A stretch of DNA of 64,000 bases, taken from NCBI GenBank assembly GCA_029721435.1, contig CM056573.1, positions 97,173,947-97,237,946 of the forward strand. The letters are read 5' to 3'. The stretch is from Gymnothorax reevesii (lineage: Eukaryota > Chordata > Actinopteri > Anguilliformes > Muraenidae). The notes under the pieces are model-generated. The model did no database searches. It saw nothing but the letters and a program-made list of their open reading frames with translations, and was not told where the DNA came from. Positions within the stretch are counted from its first letter, which is position 1, and each line of letters opens with the position of its first letter. Shown in pieces: positions 33,105 to 43,620 of this stretch. A program made the translations under genes and the position numbers.

Positions 33105-36100
33105 GTGGCTAACATCCTCCGTGAGATCGAGGCAATAACCAACCACCTCCATGCCAGTGAGGGAACCAAGCCCAAGAAGACCCAGGAGCCACTAGCTGCC
33201 AATACTTATGGGGTAGAGCATTTCTTAGGTCTGCCGGATGATCATCTGCAAGTTACCACCACGGGCACCATGGGCTGCCTGAAAGAGCACCAATTTTGCA
33301 CCAGCTGTGAGCTAACTGCAACAGTCAGCAGCCCCCCCCAGGCAGTCTCAGTGAGACCAGTGGGTCTCCCCAAGAATTCCCGACGAGGGGTAATGAAGCT
33401 GTACAGCGGAGAGGAGCCCCCAGATATTTACCTGATCTGGGTCCGGCTTGTCATCCAGTTAAACGCCTGGAAAGAGGAGGAGATGGCTGGGCATGTCGCC
33501 CTCGCCCTGAGATGGAAGGCATCTCAAGCCGTCTCTGACCTCCAGCCCGGCAAGAGACTTCATTGGATGGCCACGAAGGGGGCCATCTGGTGTCGCTTCA
33601 GCTAACACATCTTTGTCAATGGTGCCAGAAACCAGCTCGTCAACTGGTGGCGGAAGCCCGTAGAGAGTTTAGGTGCCTTCACGGCGTACCTATAGAGCTA
33701 TGCCAGGCGAGGTTACCCCAGGTTCAACATCCCTATGCAGGAAGAACTGGCCCTGAAGGCATTTATTTTGGGGCTAACGCCGGCATGACTAAATTAATAC
33801 ATCTAAATCCAAACACCGCAGAACCTGGTGGCCGCCCTTGCCGAAGCCGAAAGGGTTGAGCATCTGCTGCATGCTCCTCTGCCATGAGTGACGACTCACT
33901 GAGCCGGACAGACTGACCTCAACAACAGCGAAGAGGAGCAGGCCCAGAGAACTGACACTGCCTCATCGCGGCGATCGCGATGGAGGAGGAGGGGGGTGAA
34001 TGCATCACCGGAAGGGTGTTATTGGTGTAGAGAGCCAGGTTACGTCGCCCGCTACTGCCCAGCACCCGCTCTGCATCTCCCAGCACCCCAGCCGCAATTA
34101 AACTAAGGAGGGGTGGCACAATGGTCTCCCTCACAGTCACAGCTGGGCAGCCTGTGCAAAAGCCCATGAACTATACTTTGACTGTCAGCTAAACAGAACA
34201 CACTGCAAACCCCTGGTTGATACAGGGTCCACCATTTAGCTGGTTTGCCCCAGAATGATGCCTCAGGCCGATGGACCAAACCTCTTGGGCTAGAAGCCTA
34301 CCTAGCTCTATATTACTACAGTGAATGGTGGGCAAGCCAGGATTAGAGGCAAACTGTCCATTGCAGGGACTGTTTGCGGCCACATCACTGACCACCTGTT
34401 CTGGCTAGCTGATATTCAGGACCCGTGTATCATTAGGCTTGACTCATTAAGCCATCGTGTCATCGTGAATGTAGCTCGAGCCACTCTTCAACTTGGCTGT
34501 AAAAGGGTCAACCTCCACACCACAATGCCAGCTAGCAGCCATCACAGCCAGCTTCCACCAGCCAGCAGTCGCTGCAGCAGCCACCACCAGCCAGCAGCCG
34601 ACAGCCAGCAATCGTCACATCAGCCACCGCCAGCCAGAAGTGACCACTACAGTCAGCCATTGCCAACCATCCACCAGCCAGCAGCTGTTGCAGCCAGCCA
34701 CTGTCACGAATGATCCTGTCCCTCAACAGCTGGCAGCTGAGACATAACAAGCAGTTGATGAGCTGTATGAGAGGAGCAGTGAAGATTTGGACACTGACCA
34801 AAGCCACCACCTGAAAGAGCTGCTAGACCAGTTTAAAGACATCTTTGCTGCCTGAGACAAACATGGCACCCATACCAGCTTAGTCCAGCATGACACTGAC
34901 ACAGGAGACGCCTGCCATAATCGCCTTTGCCATCGCTGGCTGGCCTTCACAAAGCAGGCTGCAGCAAAGCAAAAGATTAAGAAGATGGCTGAAGCCTGGG
35001 TCATCAAGCCATCCAACAGCCCCATAGCTGCTCCAGCTTTGCTGGTAAAGAGGGAAGATGGTTCCTAGCAGTTCTGTGTGGGCTACCAAATGCTGAACAG
35101 TGTCACACACAAAGAGTCCAGAATAGACAACTCATTGGACCACATCACAGGCTCCTGCTGGTTCAGCTCCATCAACCTCCATAGCGGTTACTGCCAGGTG
35201 GTGCTGGCACCCAAGGCGCAACTGAAGATTGCATTCTCCATAGGCCTGGGGGTTTGGCAGTACCACATGATGCCCTTTGGTCTACGCAATGCTCCAGTCA
35301 CCCTTGATTAGTTGATAGAGAGGGACTTGGCTGGCATCCCTCCTTAGCCGTTCTACGTGGATGACCTGCTGTCCCACGCTGCTGGCTTCAATGGTGCCCT
35401 CTCTGGCCTCACTGATGTCAGCAGCTGCATACAAAGAAGTGCCGTCTGCCCTGGAGAGAGACCACCTTCCTGGGTCATGTCCTGAAAGCCACGGGGGTGG
35501 CCATCGACTCTGATAAGATGGCAGCCATGAGGAAATGGTCAACCTCCCAGAACAAGGAGGAGCTGCGGAGCTTCCTGGAACTAGTAAAATACTACTGCTG
35601 CTTTGTCAGAGACTTTGCCACCATTACCAGTCTGCTGCATCAGCTAGGGGTGGGAGCAGTCCACTCCCAGGAGGGATAGCACAGGGAGCAGGTCAGCACC
35701 TGTTACAGCTACTCCCTTAGTCAGCCAGAGAGGAACTACTGTATGACTAGGCATGAGCTGCTAGCTGTCATCCTTAGGCTGCGCCACTCCCGGCACAACC
35801 TATACAGGCAATGGTTCCTTCTTCGCACAGACCATACTTCACTCACCAAGCTGCTGAACTTCAAGGAGGAGGAGGGGCAGCTGGCACGCTGGCTGGAGAA
35901 ACTGCAGGACTATGACTTTGAGATCCAGCGCCAAGCAGGTCACCTCCATGCCCATGCAGTTGCCCTCTGCTGCCTCTGCTGATGACTGTGTGAGGAGGGG
36001 AATTGCCACAGGGCCCAGGACAAAGACCCCCAGCTGCAGCTGTATGAGCTGCTTGCCCTGACTACAGCAGCAGTGGGCCCTCCATACTAACGATGGTGGA

Positions 36101-36456
36101 GACGATGGACTGCCAGCAGCTCTTCCTTGATTAAGGGCAAGACCCCATTCTTACTACCATCCAGTCTTGGGTAGGGGCCAGGCAGCGACCACCCTGGGTG
36201 GCAGATGGCAGCAGCCCTAGAGACCAAAGCCTTGTGCTCCCAATACACCAGCATAACCATTCAAGGTGGCTTCCTCCCACTGTCACTGGCAGCCTCCCAA
36301 GGGACAGCAAGAGACCCCCTAAGCGGTCCAGTTGGTCCATGGCTCAGCAGGCACCAGCCACTTTGGATTACCGAAGACACTCTGTTGGCTACGGTCCCAC
36401 TTCCTCTGGCCAGAGTGCCAGCAGGACGTGAAGCTTTTGTTCATTAGTGTAAGGCC
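33105..36456 (+). pseudogene. Ty3/Gypsy element B internal region: gag-pol, truncated in integrase
   Basis: An open frame of 175 codons (33078-33605) is the gag start. A CCHC knuckle, CYWCREPGYVARYC, follows at about 34018, and a protease box, LVDTGST, near 34212. RT/RNase H segments run from about 34790 to 35982: KQKIKKMAEAWVIKPSNSP, FSSINLHSGYCQV (about 35162), MMPFGLRNAPVT (about 35268), FYVDDLLSHAA (about 35352) and RNase H-like HELLAVILRLRHSRHNL (about 35746). The region ends at an integrase zinc-finger-like segment near 36400-36456. There are many stops and shifts. Between protease and RT is a repetitive CAGCCA-rich stretch (34530-34700). No 3' LTR is seen, so the 3' third is missing. 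Confidence 0.8.
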
Positions 36457-36983
36457 TGTTGTTATGACTTGAAAAAATCACAACAAAGAAAACCGGCAAT
36501 GACAACTAAAACAAATTTATTCTTCACAAAAAAGTTCTACAAAAAAATATATCCACTATTTAATTCTCTAATAACACTCTGATGGCACTATTTAACTGTT
36601 GCCAAAACAAAAACTCTGCTTCTGCTCTGCTCTGCTGTGCTGTAGAAAATCACAGCATTTATATGGACTAGACACATTCTGGAAAGATCCACAGGATTCC
36701 TGGGAAATCCCGCCCCCTCCAGGCAGGAAGGTGCCAGAAGCTTCTAGAAAGCACTAGTCCTTTACATAGAAGTGAGATATTACATCAGATTATGTTGCAC
36801 AGACACACCACCAGAGGTTGCCAAATGAACAAAACAAATAGCTGACCAACAAAACAGCAAAACAAAAAAACAGCATGTAACAAATCTTCATCTACAAATG
36901 ATATACAATGCTGTACATAAAATATGCATACATAACACTATACAGAACAGAAAGGACCAGCATGTAGCTCTCAAGCACCTCTA
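36457..36983 (-). mobile_element. Putative LTR-like segment on the minus strand
   Basis: It starts TGTTGTTATGACTTG at the point where Gypsy B stops. Read on the minus strand it has, in order, a heat-shock-element motif (36736-36750), a TATA-like CATATAAATGC (about 36657-36667), a CAGAGCAGAGC repeat and AATAAA (about 36506-36511). This is the layout of a U3-R-U5 unit. I could not find the other terminus or a target duplication, so solo LTR is an inference. It ends at the Tc1 insertion at 36984. Confidence 0.4.
36736..36750. promoter_or_regulatory. Heat-shock-element-like motif
   Basis: AGAAGCTTCTAGAAA contains three alternating units GAA-nn-TTC-nn-GAA, matching the binding consensus of heat shock factor. 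It lies about 70 bp upstream (minus-strand sense) of a TATA-like sequence inside an LTR-like segment. A functional role is inference only. Confidence 0.45.
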
Positions 36984-37073
36984 CAGCCGTGGCCAAAAGT
37001 TTTGAGAATGACACAAGTATTGGTTTTCACACAGTTTGCTGCTTCAGTGTTTTTAGTTCTTTTTGTCAGATGT

Positions 37074-37253
37074 TACTATGGTATATGTAAGGGATAATTA
37101 ACGAGAAGGTGTGCATTCCACGGTTTTAATGCACAACGCTAAGGCAAATAACCATGGTTATTAACGGTATTAACGGTTGCCTCCGCGAAGTGAATTAAAA
37201 CCGTGGAATGCTCACCTTCGAGTTAATTATCCCACTTATACCATGGTAAATTG
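37074..37253. mobile_element. ~180-bp palindromic MITE within the Tc1 copy
   Basis: TTACTATGGTATATGTAAGG at the left mirrors GGGATAATTAAC... on the right: GTTAATTATCCC and TTATACCATGGTAA. The shared inner phrase is GCATTCCACGGTTTTAAT with its inverse ATTAAAACCGTGGAATGC. A further copy of TTCCACAGTTTTAATGCA occurs at 37936 in direct orientation, so the insertion may extend to about 37995. Confidence 0.65.
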
Positions 37254-38065
37254 CCAGCAAAATCAACTCGCAGCATTGAGAAATTTTTGGTAAAAGTTTT
37301 GCATCTACACAAAAAAAAAAAAAAACGAGCTGGTAATCATTAAACAGGCACCGCGCCTTCTCATACCCAATAGCCTACTATAGGCCAAGTTAAATTGAAC
37401 CAGCTATCTTAGTTCATCTTACGTTCATGGAGAAAGAATTTTTTGCACACGCTTACATCCGTTTACCAGCTGATTTGATAACGGATTCCAGCTGAAATGG
37501 AGATTATTCATAACGCAACATTATGTGCGATTATGCAGACTGTGGCTAACTTGCTACCCACAATTAATGAACTTATGACGGTTTCCGCAGTCAGCGAGCT
37601 GAAGTCTGCTGGCATAGCACGTAGCTAGCGAACTGTCAGCAGTTGAAGTGGACACGCTAGCTTCCTTTATAACCGTACACAATTACAATCGTTTAATGAA
37701 TAAAGCCTGATTACTTCGCTCCTATAATATTTCCGGTCATTATTGCTTGAGTACCTATAGATAACCGCCCCGCAGGACACAACTTATGTGACGCCGCTAA
37801 ATTTACTGGAGATAAATGAGCAGCTAGGTTATCGTTATACCTAGCCGAATACCAGGTCTAACGTTGCTAGGGTTACAAGTTGGCTTGTGGATGAATTTCG
37901 AATGGTGAAACGACCATAGCCGAACTACCTGTGCGATTCCACAGTTTTAATGCATACCTGCCAGCCAGTCAGAAAAAAGTATTCACTCAGACCATGTTAT
38001 AATAAAGCATAATCACAAGCATTTCATAAGTGTCGAAGGCTTTTATTGACAGTTTATGCAAAGAG

Positions 38066-38960
38066 TCAATATTTGCAGTGTTGACCCTTCTTTTTCAAGA
38101 CCTCTGCAATTCGCCCAGGCATGCTGTCAATTAACTTTTGGGCCACATCCTGACTGAGGGCAGCCCATTCTTGCATAATCATTGCTTGGAGTTTGTCAGA
38201 ATTTGTGGGTTTTTGTTTGTCCACCCGCCTCTTGAGGATTGACCACAAGTTCTCAATGGGATTAAGGTTTGAGGAGTTTCCTGGCTATGGACCCAAAATT
38301 TTGATGTTTTGTTCCCCCAACCACTTAGTTATCACTTTTGCCTTATGGGAAGGTGCTCCATCATGCTCGAAAGGGCATTGTTCGTCACCAAACTGTTCTT
38401 GAATAGTTGGGAGAAGTTGCTCTCGGAGAATGTTTTGGTACCATTCTTAATTAATGGCTGTGTTCTTAGGCAAAATTATGAGTGAGCCCACTCCCTTGGC
38501 TGAGAAGCAACCCCACACATGAATGGTCGTAGAATATTTTACTGTTGGCATGACACAGGATGATGGTAGCGCTCACCTTTTCTTCTCCGGACAAGCATTT
38601 TTCCGGATGCCCCAAACAAACGGAAAGGGGATTCATCACAGAAAATGACTTTAACCCAGTCCTCAGCAGTCCAATCCCTGCACCTTTTGTAGAATATCAG
38701 TCTGTCCCTGATGTTTTTCCTGAAGAGAAGTGGCTTCTTTGCTGCCCTTCTTCACACCAGGCCATCCTCTAAAAGTCTTCACCTCACTGTGCGCGCTGAT
38801 GCACTCACATCTGCCTGCTGCCATTCCTGAGCAAGCTCTGCGTTGGAGGTGCCCCGATCTCTCAGTTGAATCAACTTTAGGAGACTGTCCTTGCGCTTAG
38901 TAGTAAAAAAAAAAATCAGTTTCCTGAGGCAAAAATTTGTCATTCTACTATCAATTTCAG
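38066..38960 (-). pseudogene. Tc1-like transposase pseudogene
   Basis: Pieces in three frames can be ordered: an N-terminal segment with LLKLIQLRDRGTSNAELAQEW (about 38850-38900), then DWVKVIFCDESPFRLFG (about 38640, first catalytic Asp), a second-Asp region FEHDGAPSHKAK (about 38350), and PIENLWSILKRRVD (about 38240, the Glu of DDE) running to the C-terminus KGQHCKY (38066-38248). Frameshifts and stops between pieces rule out function. AATAAA follows the stop on the minus strand. Confidence 0.75.
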
Positions 38961-38990
38961 TCATAACATAGTACAAATTAGCAATTTCCT

Positions 38991-40302
38991 ATCGTGCTAC
39001 AGTTTGTGCGCCTGGGTCAGCCTGAGAGCTGGCGGCGGTGGCGGTCCGTCTGAAGTCTTGGCAGCGGCCCTCTTCTGGGACAACAAGCTCCCTCCTGTGC
39101 TTGAATGACGACTTCACCATCGGCCTGCTGGCCCATCCGAAGTGAAGACCGTGGCCCCGGGTAGTGTGTCCGAAGATGTTGTCCGTCTTTGGATACGCCC
39201 AGCGTGATTGGACAAACCCGATGGCAGCCAAATCCTCGGCGATCTCCAATGGGCCCGACTTCACTATGTCCATACGATGGTCGAGTCTTCCTGCAAGCAA
39301 CTGTGGTCCCGCCTTCACTCAGCAGCCAACGTTGCACATCTTCAGAGGACCGGCCTTCTGCGGGCTCCTGCCCCCGTCTACCGCCACCGCAGCTTTGCCA
39401 GAGCCGCATCAAGGGTGCAGCTTCTGGTTGCCCTGCTTCTGGAAAGTTTACAAATAAAAGACATTATTTGTATACAGCTTCAGGATCAATATGTTCTCAT
39501 GCTACACACACTGACGGTTTCAGATGTTAGCATTCATGGTCATTTGCGTGAAGCTCATGTTTTCTCAGCATTTCCACTTAACACGGATCTGCAAATCGAT
39601 GCTTCACCAGCGATAGACTGTTTATGAAATGCTGGCTGGCTAACCGCTGGCGAGGTTTGCGTTGTTCTACCTGCGGGGGTAGTAGACGGTCAAACAATGT
39701 GAAACTGATAAACTTCAATGCACAAGGACTTCAATTCCACCGGATAATCTCTACAAACGGCCTGATTGAATAATTTCTGATGACAGCACGGGAACATGAA
39801 TATATCACTTAAATTTAAGCCGAATGTGTGAAAATTGAGAGCCTAGTTTTGTTGTATTTGCTTAATTAAAAATAAAAAATGCGTTGGCGGAACCTCAGCT
39901 GCCCCTGTAATGGGGAGTTTTGGTGTTTGGTACTGCCGATGGGGGAGATGGATGACATAGCGGTCTCTTATCTGTCCATTTATTTTTTACAACTTCCCCC
40001 GTCACACCCGTAGCCACCCTGATTTCTTCAAAACTATTGGCGACAATCTACTTGTCTCGAAGCCCTGGGCTGGACGCCTCGTAAATATGTTTATAGTTTC
40101 AATTTCCCGTTGTCTTGCTCCGTTTCGTCTGTAATCGTAAGCTCCCCCGCTTCATGCAAAATGACAGACAAAATTATTGGACAGGACCTGTTTCCGTTTT
40201 ATGTAGGGTATGAATGGGCCTTTAGACAGGAAGTGTGACCAATTTCTTCTTACAATGGGCGGGGGGGTTATGAGGTCTTCCTTCCTCTAGTCTAGTGTGT
40301 TT
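38991..40302. other. Intergenic; GC-rich block 39000-39450, otherwise unassigned
   Basis: 39000-39450 is distinctly GC-rich and open in several frames on both strands (up to 139 codons on plus, 131 on minus), but I recognise no domain in any frame. High GC alone produces long stop-free frames. 39450-40302 is AT-rich without recognised features. Confidence 0.35.
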
Positions 40303-40754
40303 GGTAAGGCCACTGAAATTTGATTTCATGGTTCTCGTAAGTGCCTGCATCTAAATTTTAGCCTGCATCAAAAAAGTTAGTCATTCATCTTTTTTCATAA
40401 GCCGCGTCGAAAAGATTGTCCGTCAGACCCTGAGCAATGTCTCTATAATTTCGTAAAAATAAATCCGCTCCGCTGGTGCCCACCAAAAATCATGCAGGAC
40501 CGCGCTTCCAGATATAAAATTGGAGTACTTTTTGTGGTGCTGCATGCATGTCTTTTACTTGTGCATCACACATCATTAAATGGGTCTTGAAATGAACTCA
40601 AGTTGACATGCTCAATGTGATGAATCTTATAAAAATCCATCCTCAAAATCTTTGGGGAAATTTTCAGATGAAAGATGATAAAAAAAAAAAACCCTCAACA
40701 CTTTTCTGAAAGAGGCTGACGAGAACCATGAAATCAACTTTCAGTGGCCTAACC
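40303..40754. mobile_element. ~450-bp DNA element with ~36-bp inverted termini
   Basis: GGTAAGGCCACTGAAATTTG with ATTTCATGGTTCTCGT at the left is mirrored by ACGAGAACCATGAAATCAAC with TTTCAGTGGCCTAACC at the right. TA sits at both inner edges. A non-autonomous DNA transposon; nothing is encoded. The right flank (ATAGACTGTGTAAAAAGATAGACG) is another common fish repeat phrase. Confidence 0.75.
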
Positions 40755-40885
40755 ATAGACTGTGTAAAAAGATAGACGAAGCAACTGTGACGTCACCCAT
40801 TGGTTTCAGCGTACCATAAAATGCAGTAATGAGGGACAGCCAGGTAACAAGGGACAATTTTCTCTGAAAGTTTTCAAATGCGAGC

Positions 40886-41000
40886 TGTCGTATAGCTCAC
40901 TCAGTAAAGCATCGCGGTGCGAAGCGGAAGTGACTATCATGTTGCGGGTTCGATCCCCACTTCGTACCAGCCGGCAGTGGTCGGCAGCTTTTTCAGAGTA
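40886..41000 (+). repeat. tRNA-derived SINE head
   Basis: TATAGCTCACTCAGTAAAGC resembles an RNA polymerase III A box and GCGGGTTCGATCCCCAC a B box, 50 bp apart, as in a tRNA-like SINE head. The acceptor arm does not pair, so this is not a functional tRNA gene. The 3' limit of the SINE is unclear and may reach about 41110. Confidence 0.6.
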
Positions 41001-41284
41001 GTGCACAATTGGCTGAAGGGACTGCCAGGAAGGGAAAAAATAGTTGCCTTGTTCGTCGCTTAAGCACCTCCTGTTGGCCAGACGGGAGCTCGTCAGGAAG
41101 ATTCTAAGTCTGTTCATGGTCGGATATCCTCTGCCCTGGTTCTGAACTTGCTAAGATTCAACCAATGAGTGTTTAGGTCTCTTACAATAGGCGTGGCCTA
41201 GCTGTGGCCAATACGAGGTCAAGCTTTGTCCGCCATTGACAGGCTATTGACTCTACACACTGCACACAGAGAAAAACACAGAAA

Positions 41285-41502
41285 ATGCCAAGTGAGTCTG
41301 CCATCGTTGGCTGTTCCAACCAGTCTGACTGGTAGAGGGAGAAACGATTTTACCATGAGCCCAGTATTTTACAGAATCAGGGTAAAAAAAACTTTGGAGT
41401 AATCAACAATTCGACAAGCTAAATGGTTTTCAAACATCTCCAGGGCCGACTTGGACATAAACAAGAAGGAATTCCGCGTTTGTCGTGACCAGTTCATCCC
41501 TG
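41285..41502 (+). pseudogene. THAP-like domain, degraded
   Basis: Reads MPSESAIVGCSNQSDW, a stop, then KRFYHEP in frame. After a frameshift it reads RQAKWFSNISRADLDINKK and EFRVCRDQFIP, followed by a donor-like TG|GTTAGT. This matches the order of a THAP zinc finger (an N-terminal C..C pair, a WxxxI-R-D middle, C-x2-H). Two zinc ligands appear lost (Ser for the first Cys, Gln for His). THAP domains occur in host genes and in P, Kolobok and related transposases; here transposon origin is likelier given the surroundings. Confidence 0.55.
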
Positions 41503-42467
41503 GTTAGTTTTTTTTGTGATTAAATACTTGAGACAGTTTGTAGTGGATTATAGTTGCAAACTGATAACAATAGGCCTATTTAATAGGAGAACTGTTGTTA
41601 TGACCGCTCGGTCACTACCGCACGTATGTTCACGTGTTGCGCTACTGGAAGTGCACCTGGTTGATTTATTTGCAGTAATTCTGACTGGTATGCTTGTGTT
41701 ACTTTGGTTAGCAATCAAGATGGTAGTTTCGTCTTAATGTTACCTGATCGTAACTGCTACATTTGAAGCTAAGCGGAGAGGCGTTGTATCTGTCTAAATT
41801 AGGCTGATAAGGCTGCAATTAGTGAAACGATCGTTTTGCTTCTCCGGGATCAGCCGGGAACTTTGCCGTCATGCGCCCTGACAAAAAATTGCTACACGAT
41901 TTACTACTAAATACCCTTCATTTCCCATTTAGAATTTTTTTAAGGGTGGGCTAGCTCTGATGGTGAAGCAGTGTCTGGTATAACAAACGATTTCTCTGCA
42001 TTGCCGTGGCGGAATTTTATCCCCTTTAAAAAATGTTTTGGCGAATTACAAGCTGAAAAAGTAGAAACTGGATTCAGAATTTTTCCCGGAACGAGTTACC
42101 GATTCATGACTGCACACAAAGCAATGCTTTCAACCGTTTGAGTGTTTCTGCTTTGAGCTCATTCAGTAACTTGGTGTCGGAATTGTTTCGTTTTGGAAGA
42201 AATGGTTATCAGGAGCATATAGCAAAGTATCTACCAAAGTGGGTGTATAACAGTACAGCTACAACCGCATGCATGCAAGGCGAGACAGTACAATACAGTG
42301 ATTTGGGCGAAGCCGAACTGTCCTCTGCCTCCCTTGCTGATGTGCTTGGCCACACTAATGGCGGCGCAGGCCATTGCTACTAGTTACTGAGGCAGTCCAA
42401 TGTTAGGTCACATGACTATTGCAAGTCACCTATAAGAAGCGGTGGCTGACAAGCACGTGCTTCGGTG
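41503..42467. other. Intergenic sequence, unassigned
   Basis: An open frame of 81 codons at 42138-42383 (containing RNGYQEHIAKYLPKWVYN) could be a further exon of a THAP-type transposon, but I do not recognise it. The rest is unassigned. Confidence 0.3.
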
Positions 42468-42800
42468 GAGAGCCGCGAACTATCTCGCAAAAAACTTGTT
42501 TTGAAGGCTGTGGAAGCGGTAGACACAGGTATGACCTATAGAAAAGGAGAAGGGACGTTTAGCATACCAAAGGCAGAGATACAGAGACATACTGTAGAAA
42601 GACCTTAATGTTGGGAATCCTGGCGGACCAGTGGCCATATGTGCCAAAGTTGAAGAGATGTTGGTGAAACGCCTTGTTACCTGTAGTGAATAAGGTTATC
42701 TAATAGACTGCACTTATCTAAATCTGATTGTGGAAAGATATTTGGAAAGGTGTAGGATTACCATCAAGGCCTTCAAAGACAACATACCAGGGGAACAGTG
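42468..42800 (+). pseudogene. HTH_psq-type (pogo/Tigger-like) DNA-binding remnant
   Basis: The frame reads SRELSRKKLVLKAVEAVDTG, then MTYRKGEGTFSIPKAEIQRHT, a Pipsqueak-type helix-turn-helix as found in pogo/Tigger transposases and their domesticated relatives. After a stop and shift the text continues AICAKVEEMLVKRLVTCSE, YLNLIVERYLERC and FKDNIPGEQW. These match the second half of that N-terminal module in fish transposases of this type. No DDE domain is visible downstream. Confidence 0.55.
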
Positions 42801-43618
42801 GGCCATTCTGTGTCCCTTAAAACCTTTATTATGAAAAGAGCCATCAATTCAAGTAAGTGGGTGTCCCTTATAGCCCCATGCATGTTGGGGGGGGGAGGCA
42901 CACTGACGAAAGGGAAGACCGAAAATGTGGCTGCAACAAAGATAACATTCAACCAGAAACGTTAGCAAGGTAAAGTGACCAAGGCTTTTGATGACCCTCT
43001 GGAAAGAATTGCTTGGAAGTTTTATCAGAAACTTTGATGAACGTTTGTTTACGTTATCCAATTACTTCCTGGAGTCTTCACTTCATTGTACCCTGATTGA
43101 GCATATTCGCCGTTAAACTAATTATATTGAATCATGGATAATGCCAATGTTGTGAAACAGAAGCACTAGTTAAGCCACACCTTTAATAAGTTTCACCTAT
43201 GCCCCTGTCCTGTCCAAACATTGCTCCTCAAAATGCTTACTTCACAGTACTGATTGAGGGGATGGCGAAATGTTTTTCCTCTTGACTTTTAACAGCCTAG
43301 GCTTTCTCATCTCCTTGTCTTTTAGGAATCTGTATAGAAAGACAAAGCAACTTATCCACTATTTAAATATTTTGCAGGTAAGAAGTAGGGTATGGAGAGG
43401 CTATTCTGGCCTACATTTACCTTCTTTTACTGGTAAAACCACTAATCAACCCTTTTCTTGGCCAGGAGTTGGTCTTAACTATTGCTAGAGGCATCAGAAA
43501 CAACATTGTGACAGGTTTTCTACATGTATCCAACAGTGTGTAATTTTTCTCAAAGAAATTTTAAAAAAAATATAGTCCAGAATAACCCCCTGAAAAAAAA
43601 TATATAAATATATATATA
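42801..43618. other. Intergenic sequence, unassigned
   Basis: A GGGGGGGGGAGG tract near 42887 and a TA-rich stretch before the Tc1 insertion (43598-43620). Nothing else recognised. Confidence 0.35.
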
Positions 43619-43620
43619 TA

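Larger units (their letters stand above)
36984..38990 (-). mobile_element. Tc1-like transposon, interrupted and decayed
   Basis: The left terminus CAGCCGTGGCCAAAAGTTTT follows a TA and belongs to a Tc1 family I recognise from fish and frogs. The transposase lies on the minus strand (38066-38960). Its 3' untranslated part is split by roughly 0.9 kb of foreign sequence: the Tc1 text stops around 37080 (GTTACTATGGTA) and resumes around 37990 (AAGCATAATCACAAGCATTT). The right terminus was not recognised. Confidence 0.7.

Noticed and set aside
40886..40972. Possible functional tRNA gene
   Set aside because: A- and B-box-like sequences are present, but the two halves of the acceptor stem do not pair; better explained as a SINE head.
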